DNA of 64,000 nucleotides from Berberis thunbergii (GCA_003290165.1 QNQO01000508.1:639790-703789), one strand, 5' to 3'. Positions 32,606-44,629 are shown, numbered from the stretch's first letter. Numbers and translations are program-made. The notes: generated by a model not told the origin, from the letters alone.

Positions 32606-35094
32606 ATTAATGCCAAACATACAGATTTCTATTAACACTAACATGCTGATTTCTATCTAAACTTACAAACTGATTTTTATTTAAACTAACACAATTATTA
32701 CTTTTGAAACTAACATATTGTTTCTATTTCGAACTATGAAGCCCCAAACTAACATAACAACTGACCATGTTTTAATATAAATCACAAACTCCAACAGTAA
32801 ATCACACAGTGTACATGCCTAGGTTGAATTCAGCATTGAAGTCCCTGTGCAAATTTAAACACTATAAAAATTCAACAAAAAATGTATCCACTCATTTATC
32901 AACGGTAAATGCAAATGTATACACTAAATTATCAATGGTAAATGCAAATATTGAGGTGTGGCACTTTGGTTACTATTTGGGACATTGTGTATGCAAAAGT
33001 CCACCCAAGCCCCTCTTCGACATTTTGTATTAGTCTTTTAGGCCCACTTAATGGTGAGGGAAACACGTGAATTATGTAATATACACTAATTTATCAACAG
33101 TAAATCACAATGTTACACTACAAAAATTCAGCATTGAAGTCCCAAATGCAAATGTTAATAAAAAAAAAAACAATGATATTGAGGTGTGGGAAACACTTAG
33201 TGATGAGAGAAACTCTTGAATCATACAATACATCCATAGTTTAATGTATAGGATTATACATGTATTTGGATACTTGGGTTAGGATGAGAGTCCATATGAC
33301 ACAGCAACTGAGCTTTTAATCTCTACAAGTGTTTCATGGCCCCGTGTAACCAAGAGAAGTTGAATGCTCGCTAATAACTTTTAAGATCAATATCAAAAAA
33401 TGAGTAGTCAATATGAAAACTAATAAAGGCTAGACGAAGATCCCAATCACTCAAACATGGTCCTTAAAATTTTGAATGCTCTACAAATGGGGAAAGTAAA
33501 TTTACATAATTGAAAGGGAAACTACTACCCATACTAACATACTAAGAGATCTCAAACCAAGAAAAAGATTTCATCATACCCAAAATCGAAAACTTCCCAT
33601 ATCGTGAGAGAGTTTTCAACATACCCAAAATTGAAAAATTGAGAGAGATTCATGAGATTTCAAACTAACTTGTTGAAAAACGAAGATAGAATGTTTGAGA
33701 GAGATTTCAAACTAACCTTGAGAGAGAATACTTGATAGAATGCTAAAAAATGAATACTTGAGTGAATGCTGAAAAATTGAAGTTCGCTGAGAGATTCGAG
33801 AGAGAATGCTAAAAATGAAAAAAAAAAAAAATTAAACCCCATGCGTGAGATCACACTGTGTACATGCCTAGCATTTTATATTCAATTGTAAATCACACTG
33901 TATACATGCTTGGGATTGGGTTGTGAGAGAGCGTTGTCAGCTTAGAAAGTTGTTAGTCTAATGAATCTTATCAATCATTCAAATCGACCCCACACACACA
34001 TGAGGTTTTTTTTTGTGAAATGAGAAAATGCCAGGCAAGTTTCTCTTTTCCAATCTCAAGTAAGCTACTACATTTCTTGAGTTTAAAAGTAGATTTACAG
34101 TTTTCCATTGTAGATGCTCCAAATATGTTGATTTTTTTTGTTTATGATGTGCTGCCACTCGACATCTTTTCACTCAAGAAATACAAAAACAACAGTAACA
34201 ATTAGCAACAGTATTTAGGAAGACAACATTAAAGTTAAATCTCTTATAGTTTTCCATTTTGTACAAATAACTCCTAAAGTTCAGAAACAATAGTAACAAA
34301 ATTTTATTTTATACCAGTCACGTTATTGCCCTTAAAATATTGGTGGCTCATAAAATATTTCCCTTTAACAATAGCAAGAAGTTCACGTTCCGTCGGTCTT
34401 GTACCTTCATGTGGTATTACTCCTGCTGGGTTTCACTACTTCGAACTGGTCGCTTTCTATGCAAGTGTTTGGTTACTTTCTAGGGGCCGTTGGATGGGTT
34501 AGACTAAAATGAAATTAATTATAATCAAACTAAAACTGATTTCAATCAAGCTATCTTAAGCTAGGGTTAGAAAGAAAAAAAAATGGTAAAATGAAATTGA
34601 TTTTAATCAAACTAAAACTGATTTCAATCAATCTATATTATGAGCTAGGTTTAGGAAGAAAAATAAAATTAGGGTTCGAACTTAACAAAAATTTTCACAA
34701 CACATGCACCTGCTTAATCTTAGCTGGTAAGTGCTACAAAAAAAAAAAAAATGGTTCGATAAGGTAATCCCTACAATATAAAAAAGGTCCAACAAAACCA
34801 CTAACAACACTGGCCAAAAAAAGTTGCAACAAATAAAATGCCAGAGCCACTTCATTAAACATTGAAGATGTAAAAACTACTTTGGATGATAATTCTCACA
34901 ACAATTTACTTTTAAGAGGCCAAGTGGTAGAGTTACACAAATAAAATTGTACTGATTTCCTCAGCTAACCTAGCTACCAAAGCTTCTATTTACGCTAAAC
35001 ATACTTAATTTCTATTTAAACTAACATACTGAATTCTATTTAAACTAACGTATTGATTTTTATTTCGAACAATGAATCCCCAAACTAACATACA
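32606..35094. repeat. Macro-tandem repeat, copy 1
   Basis: A unit of about 2.5 kb is repeated head to tail at 35095-37628 and again from 46006 (interrupted). For example GAACTATGAAGCCCC occurs at 32731, 35251 and near 61185, and GAAACACGTGAATTATG near 33060 and 35580. Each unit starts with an array of about 25-bp subrepeats built on AAACTAACATACTGATTTCT. Open frames are short and differ between copies, so I call no gene. The unit's origin is unknown. Confidence 0.85.
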
Positions 35095-37628
35095 AATTTC
35101 AATTAACACTAAGCATACATATTTCTATTAACACTAACATAATGATTTCTATTTAAACTAACATACTAATTTCTATCCAATCTAGCATACGAATTTTTAT
35201 TTAAACAAACATACTGATTTCTTTTTAAACTAACATATTGTTTCTATTTTGAACTATGAAGCCCCAAACTAACATAACAACTTACCGTCTTTTAGTATAT
35301 ATCACAAACTTCAACAGTAAATCACACGGTGTACATGCCTAGGTTGAATTCAACATTAAAGTCCTTGATGCAAATTTATACACTATAAAAATTCAACAGT
35401 AAATGTATACACTCATTCATCAACATTAAATGAAAATATATACACTAAATTATCAATAGTAAATGCAAATATTGAGGCGTGTCACTTTGGTTACTATTTT
35501 GGACATTGTGTATGCATAAGTCCATTCAAGCCACTCCCCGACATTTTGTATTGGTATGTTAAGCCCACTTAATGGTGAGCGAAACACGTGAATTATGCAA
35601 TATACACTAATTTATCAACAGTAAGTCACATTGTATACACTAAAAAAATTCAACATTGAAGTCTCAAATGCAAATGTCAATAAAAAAAAAAATAAAAATA
35701 ATAGAAGAAAACAATGATATTGAGGTGTGGGAAACACTTACTGGTGAGGGAAACACTTGAATAATATAAAACTTCCATAGTTTAATGTATAGGATTATAC
35801 ATGTATTTGATCCTTGGGGTAGGATGAGAGTCAGGCAACCTGACACAACAACTGAGTTTTTAATATCCGGAAGTGTTTTATGGCCCAATATAACCAAAAG
35901 AAGTTCACTAATAACTTTTAAGATCAATATCCAAAATTGGGTAGGCAATACAAAGACTAATAAAGGCTAGATGAAGACCTAATCTCTCAAACATGGTCCT
36001 TAAAATTGTGAAAGCTCTTCAAATGAGGCAAATAAATTTACATAATTGAAATGGATAGTCCTACCCGTACTAACATACTAAGAGATTTCAAACTAAGATA
36101 TAGATTTCAACATACCCAAAACTGAAAACTACCCATATCGTGAAAGAGATTTCAACATACCCAAAATTGTAAAATCGAGATAGATTCTTGAAATTTCAAA
36201 CTAACCTGTTGAAAAATGAAGAGAGAACGCTTGAGAGAGATTTCAAACTAACCTTGAGAGAGAATACTTGAGAGACTGCCAAAAACCGAATACTTGAGCC
36301 AATGATGAAAAGCTGAAGTCTGCTGAGAGATCGAATATAGAATGCTAAAATGTTAAAATATAAAATGAATACCCTTGCTTGAGAAACACCAAGAGATCAA
36401 ACTGTGTACTTGCCTAGCATTTTATATGCAAATGTAAATCACGCTATATACATTCCTAGCATTGGGTTGTGGGAGATGGTTGTCAGCTTAGAAAGTTGTC
36501 AGCCTCATGCATCTAATCAATCATTCAAATCGATCCCACGTGCACATGAAGTTTTTTTTTGTATGAAGAGAAAATGTCAAGCAAGTTTCTCTTCTCAAAT
36601 CTCAAGTAAGCTACTACATTTCTTGAGTTTAAAAGTAGAGTTAAGGTTTACCATTGCAGATGCTCCAAATATGTTAATTTTTTGGGTTTATGATGTGCTG
36701 CCATACGACATCTTTTCACTCAAGAAACAGAAACAACAGTAACAATTAACTATAGCATTTAGGAAAACAACATCTAAGTTAAATCTCTTATAGTTTACCA
36801 TCTTGTATAAATAACTCGTAAAGTTCAAAAAAAAAAAATAGTAAAAAAATTATTTTCTATCAGTCATGTTATTGCCCTTAAATTATTGGTGGCTCTTAAA
36901 ATATTTCATTTTAATGATAGGAAAAGAAGTTCACGTTCCGTCGGTCTTCTACTTCCATGTGGCATTACTCCAGCAGGGTTTCTCTACAAATTGGTCGCTT
37001 TATGTGCAAGTGTTTGGTTACTTCCTATGGGCCATTGGATGGGTTAGACTAAAATGAAATTGATTTCAATGAAACTAAAACTGATTTCAATCAACCTATC
37101 TTAAGCTAGGGTTAGGAAGAATTTTTTTTTTAAATCAAACTGATTTCATTCAATCTATATCATAAGATGGGTTTAGGAAGAAAAAAAATGAGGGTTCGAA
37201 CTTAACAAAAGTTTTCACAACACATGCATCTGCTTAATCTTAGCAAGTAAGCGCAACAACAAAAAAAATGGTTGTATAAGGTAAACACTACAACAACAAA
37301 AAAAAATGGTCCAACAAAAACACTAACAACACTCGCCAAAAAAAAGAAGCAACAAATAACAACAAATAAATGCCATAGCCACTTCATTAAAATGCCAGAG
37401 TCACTTAATTAAAATGCCAGAGCCACTTCATTAAAAATTGAAGATGTAAACACTACTCTGGATGATAATTCTGACAACAATTAACTTTTAGGAAGCCTAG
37501 TGGTTGAGCTATACAAATAAAGTTGTATTGATTTCCTTAGCCAACCTACCAAAGCTTCTATATACACTAAACATACAGTTTTCAAACATACTTAATTTCT
37601 ATTCAAACTATCATATTGATTTCTATTT
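35095..37628. repeat. Macro-tandem repeat, copy 2
   Basis: Parallel to copy 1 with offsets growing from about 2520 to 2570 bases, caused by small indels. It shares the T-rich block CACGTTCCGTCGGTCTT (near 34387 and 36933) and the block with GCCAGAGCCACTTCATTAA, which is locally repeated near 37390-37430. CACTA-2 inserted in the subrepeat array at its end (target TTT). Confidence 0.85.
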
Positions 37629-38380
37629 CACTACACCAAAAATACCCATCCGCATCGGTTTGGGACCATGGGGGTAAGCTATTGTCACGGCTTAGAGGTC
37701 TGGCCATTTGAGGCGTCGCTAAATCACTTTTGACGACTATAAACCATGACCACACTTATTAGCAACGGTTTTATGTTCGAGGACGCTTGATTATTTTTTG
37801 CATTTAGCCATGGCTACCCGGCATAGCTATATGCTCCACGTTCGATAACCGTGGCAACATCTATCAATTATTTTGAATTTATTTGGTCTCACAGCCGTTG
37901 CAAGCATGACGGCCACGGTTTTAAGCCATGGCAAGCATGGCATCCACGGTTTTAAGTCATGGCAAGCATGAAGGACCACGGCTGTAAGCCGTTGCACGCA
38001 TAAAGGGCCACGGTTGTTAGCCGTTGCCAGTCAAAACAAAATTCACAAAAAAAGAAATCTGGTTTGTTGCGAGGGTTTGAAACCGTTGCAAATTAATATG
38101 ATCGAAAAAAAATTTATATATTTTTGCTGCTGCAGCAAAATGACAGCTCCACACCTGCAAAATCAGTCCTTACTAAGATCGACCAGACACTTTCCATGTG
38201 GCGTGTATTCGTGCCTACGACACGGCTACCGTGTCATGCTTCCGGCACGAATAGGATTCCACAAACTATATGCTAGATAAATACAAAATCAACCATAAAA
38301 TGAAACCTTGTCAATTTTTGATGCCAAACAAAAACATGTAAACAAATAGCACTAATGTACAATTGTCTTCTAGCTCATGA
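37629..38380 (-). repeat. CACTA-2 3'-terminal and subterminal region
   Basis: Contains repeated words of the type CCACGGTTTTAAGCC and AACCGTTGCAA at 37680-38090. From 38030 to 38370 it is homologous, in reverse complement, to 60240-60530 of CACTA-3, including GCTGCTGCAGCA and GCATATAGTTTGTGGAAT. The conserved block marks a shared 3' end. Confidence 0.88.
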
Positions 38381-38808
38381 CGCAACATTGGGGAATACCA
38401 AGACATGAAGGGCTGTGCCTATGATGATAATTAGTTTTTAAATTGCATGAATAAATAATCTAAGTTGTCGATAACACGCAATAAGTTGCATGTCTATGAT
38501 ATGAAGTTGGGAAGGCAAAGATTGACATGTTTAGGATGGTGTTCATCCTATATACCAAGGAATAAATGTGAAGGTACAAGCGCATGAGAGTTCTAATTTA
38601 ACATTTCTTTGATTTTTTTCAGTATTGTTACAAGCGCATGAGAGTTTAGATGTGGTTATCATTCTTGCACTGATTCAATCTTGGTATAATTGTATCAGGA
38701 CAAAAGCTACAAACTACAATATACAAACAGTTAAATAAAACACAATTTTCATTATGTTGTTTTTTTAACCTCTTGACATAGGAAAATAACATTTACAAGA
38801 TGAGAGCT

Positions 38809-40008
38809 TTACAAGTACTTGGGAAAAAATAAATCAAAATTGAGAAAGTCTCGTGACGGACCTGCTACCAGCCTTCTATGTTTCTCTGCAAAACTGACGC
38901 CATGTGACTTGCAGTTTGTGAAGTCCTCTGGTGTTCTGTTTGGCCCTAATGTCATGTTTAAATGAACCTGGGATCCTACAAAGTCTCCTTGCTGGCATCC
39001 GATACTTGAGTCAGATCTTCCAAATTTTTCATATTGTATCATAAAAGGAGAGCATTACAGGCAAAAAGCAGAAACTAAGAAAACCCAAAAGCAAAACCAA
39101 TGGACAATCCGTGGAAGAAGCACTTCTTGAACATCTTTATTAGCTGCCATCTATATAGCTCCATTACCTTGTTGCCAGCACAAAATGCCACAACCGTATA
39201 TATGTTTCTAATTGCATCCTCAATAACCAAAGATGCCTTCCTGTGCATTTCTTGGATGCCTCCTGAAAACCCAGCAAACCACAGTTTTCTACAAAATGAA
39301 TACTTACTGACATTAATGATTGAGCAGTGGATATAATCAATAGATACAATTCACTGATGGTCAGTTAAAGTGCAATCATATTTTGTATCACCAGGATTTA
39401 GACAATAAAATAAAGAAGGAAGAGGGCATATTAAAGGGTTGTAGAAGCAAAAAAAAAATCATGTATGAGCAAAGTTATGATTCACCATTGACTCTTATTG
39501 ACTCGTTGCCATGTGACAGTAAATGAGATAATCTAAAATTTATTCACACTGGAATCATGAAATGCTTCTTCAAATATGTAAAAATGAAAATTTATAAAAC
39601 CAGTAATGTTGGTGTTTAAATGATGAATCAAACATTTAATTGGTATGTGAGAGGACTGACGAGTAAATAGTAGAAAACAACTGAATAAAAACATGCAAAT
39701 AGTTGATTCTTCATAGACAAGCATAAAGGCATGAGGTGAGACCTGTGCTATAGCTGAAACAATAAGAATGGGCAGGGTTCCCAAGGCCAAAAGTGCTAGA
39801 CGCCATTCCAGTATCATCCCAATAAGCACGGCAACAACAGTAGCAGCAGTGTCCTAAAAAAATATTGAAAGCCGGTTGCTGAAAGTAGCACCGACAAATG
39901 TAGCATCATTTGCCATGCGCATTGATAAGGTATCGACATTGTTCTCCTCATCATCAAACCAACCAACTTCGTTGTGCAACATTGCTGGAACCATGTTGAC
40001 ATTGTTCC
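38809..40008 (-). pseudogene. ABCB6/ABCB20-like ABC transporter, captured exons
   Basis: Minus strand from about 39992 reads AMLHNEVGWFDDEENNVD, ANDATFVGATFSNRLSIFF, a stop, then VVAVLIGMILEWRLALLAL to SAIAQ, followed by a donor at about 39742. The next exon near 39292-39050 reads KLWFAGFSGGIQEMHRKASL, AIRNIYTVVAFCAGNKVMEL and GLSIGFAFGFS. This is the second transmembrane domain of B-subfamily full-size transporters of the ABCB6/20 type. After ACNALLL the homology ends and an unrelated 77-codon frame (39042-38809) follows. Nucleotide-binding domains are missing. One stop interrupts the first exon. Confidence 0.85.
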
Positions 40009-40383
40009 TCCAGTCACACACCTAATGCTGACATTGTTCCACCAGTCACACACCCGGCCACAACGATATTTGTTATATCATGTTTCACTCGCATCTAAAA
40101 CAAAAGAACTTCTCTATGATTTTTCCAACAATACAAATCCACCTAGTTATAATGTAAGAAAATTACCATAAACAAATTGATTTTTCTCATACCTTCTCTA
40201 CTGCACATTCAGCAGCTGAAAATATCAAATCCATCACTGCAAATGTCTTAGCAGAGCTATAGCTCCTTCTTCCCATTTGCTTGGCTTCATGAACAAATTG
40301 TTGTTTTGCAGTCATTTGTTCTTGCATAAGAGGACTATCCATTGCCCTAAGAAGCATACCCATGAAGAACCCAAGCCCTCCTC
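40009..40383 (-). pseudogene. TIM22 import translocase, captured exons
   Basis: Exon 40383-40194 reads GGGLGFFMGMLLRAMDSPLM, then EQMTAKQQFVHEAKQMGRRS and SSAKTFAVMDLIFSAAEC. The GT donor at 40193-40192 and the AG before 40094 frame an intron. The next exon reads MRVKHDITNIVVAGCVTGGT, ending at a stop soon after. This is the Tim17/22/23-fold core of TIM22, the mitochondrial carrier-import channel. N- and C-terminal exons are missing. At the downstream edge a 33-bp segment (GGTGTGTGACTGG...) is duplicated and joins the ABCB piece. Confidence 0.9.
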
Positions 40384-41117
40384 CTACAAATTATACAAAG
40401 ATAGTGAGCAATCAATTGAAAAGCTACATAACACCTAAATATTCAGATACTAATAAAAACCCAGAACCCCATAGTTCAAAAATTCATATAAACAAAAATA
40501 CCGCACTCGAAATACCACTCTCAAAACTCTGAACAGCATATTCAGAGCACCTGCAATTAAGGGTGTCAACAACCTAGACCCTAACAATAAAGTTGAAAAA
40601 CAAACAACTGCAAGCCTGTCATATATGTATATAAAATGGGGAAAATTGTGCCAATATGTATAATAAACAAGTTAACTTGAGGCAAATTGGTGAATCTCAA
40701 GGAAAACAAGATAACAAATGACTATTAATTTGAACCAGACAGACTTGAAATCAGACACAATGAAAGCTATTCTCAACAAAGCAAGCAAGCTTTAGCCACA
40801 GATTAAACATAACTCAACCCTTTTCTTGGTTGCTTAATGTGATTTCAGTCACCAAAGTAGGAACAAAACCTACTCTCAATAAATCAAGAAAGCTTTAGCT
40901 ACAGAATAAACAAAACTCAACACAATAAAACACAGAAATGGACAACAGGTTGAGACTGCTACACAACCCAAAGTCACAAAAATGATGCGAAAAAACCTAA
41001 AAGCATTGATCTATTGTGGAGAAAAGCGTCCTAATCTTTGCTTGGTTCTCCAAGAGCTAGAGAGAGAGCCAAAACTATATTCCTCATTTACATGAAACCT
41101 TCAAATCAATCTACTGT
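40384..41117. other. Non-coding stretch of CACTA-2
   Basis: Likely TIM22 intron near 40384, then AT-rich filler with a duplicated AAGCAAGCTTTAGC-type word near 40780 and 40890. No gene. Confidence 0.45.
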
Positions 41118-41140
41118 CCCCCCCCCCCCCCCCCCCCCCC
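41118..41140. repeat. Run of 23 C
   Basis: An uninterrupted C homopolymer on plus, in AT-rich surroundings. Its exact length may be affected by sequencing. Confidence 0.9.
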
Positions 41141-41164
41141 GTAAAGGAAAAGATGTGTTTTGAT

Positions 41165-41332
41165 AATAAAAAAATTGCTCTGTTTGTGATGCAAATGAGA
41201 CCCTGTTGCATATTTTTTGGGTGTGTGTAGAGTTTCCTAGTAGGTGTTTGCTTTCTAGTTTAGCAACATCAAACAAACCGTCACTTGGGACTGGAAGCCC
41301 AGTTAGCAGGGCTTTATTTTAGAAAATGTCAT
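41165..41332 (+). pseudogene. Possible LINE zf-RVT fragment
   Basis: In one frame after stops the plus strand reads CSVCDANETLLHIFWVCVEF, which fits the Cys-x2-Cys ... ETxxHxFxxC pattern of plant LINE zf-RVT domains. The piece is about 50 residues long and isolated. Confidence 0.5.
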
Positions 41333-42013
41333 GCCTCAATTTCTCAACAGTCAATCAAATGTAGGACTAATTATGTTCCTACTTTTCTGATAGTATTTAA
41401 TGAATCCTACGATAAATGCATCTAACTACATCTCTGAACCTCCTTTTCCTTTTCACATACTGTTGTCATGGCTATATATATATAATAAATAATTAAATAA
41501 ATAAATAAATAAATAAATAAAAACCCATTAAAATACTACTAGTAGTTATCCTAATTATAAACAAACAAAAACATTAGAATAATGAAAGGAGTTGTCCTGA
41601 TTATAAACAAATCTAAACATTAAAAATAATGGAACATTATAAACAAACAAAACATGAGACTATGAGAGATCAGAACTAAAGAAAAACAAGCAAAAGCATA
41701 AAGTCCTTATAATGATCATGTAGTCTGCTAATTGCTATGTTATCTGTTAGCCCCCAAAACACACACAAAATGATAAGTTTGCATTTAAGTAAAAAATTTG
41801 AGAAGTATATAATTAAACCTATTGACATCTGGTGATCAGTTTCTTGGGACCCTTATATATTACATTAATGATAAAATCACACATATGCCATGCCTAGTAG
41901 TAGTAGTGCCTTATTCAGTTAAATTATGCTCTTGTATTTATCTCCCAAGGGCAAACCAAGGATTTGAGAGGGGAACTGACCTACCCTACAATTCAAAATA
42001 TCAACTAACTGCT
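41333..42013. other. AT-rich stretch with AAAT microsatellite
   Basis: An (AAAT)n tract lies at about 41485-41520 and a short (TA)n tract before it. The open frame at 41822-42070 has no domain. No gene supported. Confidence 0.5.
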
Positions 42014-42298
42014 CAAAATTTTGGACAACTCCCACAACGAAAGGGTGATTTTGTTGAAATCAATGCCTAGCCGAGACACCACTTTAAACCACAAAAGGAT
42101 GGACTTGATAGCTTCCAATTTTTCATACTTGAATTGGATCCATGAACCAAATGGTATTGTCTGCAGGATGGGAACAGAAATACCACCTTCCTTTACCTTG
42201 AAGCCTTTAATGAGGTTGAAGTGATCAACCTTGAGGACCATTTGATTTAGTGCTTCTACTAGCACCTGCTGAGTTTCAGTCTGCTGAGTTTGCTGCAT
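42014..42298 (-). pseudogene. LINE RT fragment lacking the catalytic motif
   Basis: The minus-strand frame reads EALNQMVLKVDHFNLIKGFK, EGGISVPILQTIPFGSW and LEAIKSILLWFKVVSRLGID, FNKITL. This matches the L1-type RT palm around the catalytic loop, where relatives read HLQFADDTIxFG. Here the FADD residues are absent and LQ runs into TI-like residues, consistent with a 12-base in-frame loss. The piece is about 90 residues and has no LINE context on either side. Confidence 0.72.
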
Positions 42299-43184
42299 AT
42301 ATATAAGAACCAGATAACCATATCACAATGAAAAAAATATAATGAAACTTAACACAAAAATTGATAAAGGTAAACATACCCTCATCCCTCCTCGTTTATC
42401 CAGGCTTGGGATCGGCAATGTAAAAAAGAACCTTTACATTGGCGGAGTTAAAAAAGGGTTGTTATAAATTTAAAAAACATAGGTAAGTATATATATATTC
42501 AACAAGAAAACAACACTACTAAGATTACATATTTGGGACTACCAAATCCAAATTAAAATTACAGATTTGGGACTACCAAAACCAAATCAGCCAGGAGTGT
42601 GTAAGTCAAAAAACAAAAATGAATGTATCACTACTAAGTACTACAGTATTGCATGCAAGTCCACAAAAATAACAAGCATCAAGGATATCGTTCAAGGCTG
42701 TAACTACCAAGGTAGTTGTAACTATCAATCATCAAGTTCCACATGATTTTTACACCATACGAAGAAATCACCAATGTCCAAATCCCCCATCATATCTCAT
42801 TTTGGATCACTCTTGTAAAGTTTCACCTCAGTCATATATTTGAAGCATAAGGACTTGTTTGTTAAATAACATTTGGTTAATTTATGTTGATTAATAAAAA
42901 ATTTAGCCAGTTGTTAAAAACAATGAATTTGAAGACTTGTTCTGAAAGGTGATACTAAAAGCTAATACTAAAAGAAAAATTGTTTGTTTAATAGATTCAT
43001 TATAAAAATAAACATGATTTGATTAAAGTTTTTAACTTGGTAACAATGAAAAAATACAAAAATTGAAGGTGTGGAACACTTTCATGAGATAAGCAAGAAA
43101 TTCTAGCTTTCTAATCATTCTATGAAAAATTATCCTCTTCTATAATTCTCCCAAAATCATCCTCTTATTCTATGAAAAATTATC
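42299..43184. other. AT-rich non-coding stretch of CACTA-2
   Basis: No gene seen. TATGAAAAATTATC occurs twice (near 43120 and 43170), with CCTCTTNTAT-like context, just before the MITE. Confidence 0.45.
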
Positions 43185-43347
43185 GGTTGCCTTGTTTGGG
43201 TGCTTCTTTTGTGCCTTGTTTGAGGGTTTTTTTTTTATACTTCTACTCCTTTTGTGGATGGCGTTTGTGATTTTGTTTTAAAGATAAGGGATAAAAGTGT
43301 AAAAAATCTCAAACAAGGCATAAAAGAGGCACCCAAAAAAGGCAGCC
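43185..43347. mobile_element. Short MITE with ~40-bp inverted repeats
   Basis: 163 bp. The left arm GGTTGCCTTGTTTGGGTGC and the following TGCCTTGTTTGAG pair with the right arm, whose reverse complement starts GGCTGCCTTTTTTGGGTGC. Flanks share AAAATTA on both sides (about 9 bp with mismatches), resembling a Mutator-type duplication. No coding capacity. Confidence 0.75.
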
Positions 43348-44035
43348 TAAAATTACTCCTTATTCTATTGATTATTCCCTTTCTTCTATTCCCCCTTTGA
43401 GATTTTTGAATCTATTTCTTCATTTCAATATCCGCTATGCCAATTTGGCACTAAAGACTGATTTAATTCAGACTTCAGACACGTTAACAAACAACATTTA
43501 TTTAGAAAACTACTGAAGTTTCCAGAATTGTCTTGAGTGATAAATAGTGTTTAAGCAACAAGAATGTTATATTTAAAATAAAAAATGATGTTTAAAAACA
43601 AATGTGGCCTCTTAGTTTATAACTTTATATATTAATTAGAAAGCCAGAAGAACAAAGGAAGTGAGAAAGATTGCTAACCATTGAACAATTTGAATGCAGT
43701 TGGCACATATCTTTTCTCTTAAGCCCAAAAAAATCAGCTTACTTAGTTTTATATAGTCCTGGATCAAAGATAAGAGGTTTTTCCCTTTGAACCTGCTCAA
43801 CACAACCAAATATAATGCAATTGACGCTTGGTAATGAGACAATCAACTAATAATTGAGAGGTAAAGTGAATGAACTCACTCCTTCCACCCCAATCAACTC
43901 GTGTGGTCTATAAAGTTCAAATTTCTATCCAGTCTGGAAAACGAGGACAAAAGATCTGCACAATAAACAAATAAATATTGATTAATCAATCTCATATAAG
44001 CAAGAATGACAAGAGATGGTCACAACATCAAGAGA
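43348..44035. other. Non-coding stretch of CACTA-2
   Basis: No recognised gene. The 68-codon minus frame at 43842-43636 has no domain. Part may be intron 1 of the captured GlcAT14-like gene, which lies directly to the right on the minus strand. Confidence 0.45.
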
Positions 44036-44629
44036 TTATAGAAGTAACAAACCGTCTTGTGTCACAAGAGGGTTGTCAGAAGCGCTAAGGTTTATAAACC
44101 AATCCCACTCCTTGCTTTTCTTCAAAAGAATCGCCACGGGATGAAGAGTATTTGAAACCATAGTAGGTCCTCTATAAGTGACCATATTTGCTTTAGTAAT
44201 AATATACACATTCCCAACCTTCATATAGATAGAATCATTTTCTACACGCTTAGCAAGCTCCAACCTTTCTTGCATAGGGGATTCTATGTCAAAGTGGACA
44301 ACATACAAATTCCATGGATGATACAAGACACGCAAAGTTCTCCAAAGCTTCTCTAGATCACCCCTAGAGCAAGAGACAAGATAAGCAATCCGAGGGATAG
44401 TGCGTATTGCCGGTAATGGAGGGGGTACTGAAACTTTCTCTCCAACAAAAGTGGGGTTTGTTTGGTTTGTAGAAACGTGAATTATTGGGAGTATTGCTAA
44501 TAATGAATTAATTGTATTTACGGAAGAGACAAGACCCATGTTCAAAGAGGTCACAAGGAGGAATGCGCAGATGAGAGACCCTATAATGAGAGGGAACACC
44601 CATTTCTTCTCTACATTCAGTGTTCCCAT
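44036..44629 (-). pseudogene. GlcAT14-like glycosyltransferase (GT14), captured exon 1
   Basis: The minus-strand frame starts ATG at 44629 and runs 197 codons to a stop at 44036. It has a short cytoplasmic N-terminus (MGTLNVEKKWVFP), a type II signal anchor (LIIGSLICAFLLVTS), then IPRIAYLVSCSRGDLEKLWR, LYHPWNLYVVHFDIESP and YRGPTMVSNTLHPVAILLKK to WDWFINLSASDNPLVTQD. This is the N-terminal part of beta-glucuronosyltransferases that act on arabinogalactan proteins in the Golgi. Homology stops at a likely exon end (donor GTTTGT) and only a few intron codons follow. The frame is unbroken, so it could make an anchored stub lacking the rest of the GT domain. Confidence 0.88.

Larger units (their letters stand above)
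21170..32606 (-). mobile_element. L1-type LINE (copy 2), split by CACTA-1
   Basis: Minus-strand LINE, about 6.1 kb after removing the CACTA insertion at 24248-29574. Read right to left it has ORF1 (about 32480-31569), endonuclease, RT N-terminal half (to 29578), then after the insertion the ADD-bearing half, zf-RVT, RNase H and a 3' UTR to about 21170. The two halves join exactly at the CACTA target duplication ATG. The 3' UTR (21250-22100) is rich in TTGCAAG words. The 5' border is approximate. Stops and frameshifts in ORF2 make it non-autonomous, though the RNase H frame is open. Confidence 0.88.

Noticed and set aside
38809..39042. 77-codon minus frame as a separate gene
   Set aside because: It has no recognised domain and follows directly on the broken ABCB exon; included there as chimeric tail.
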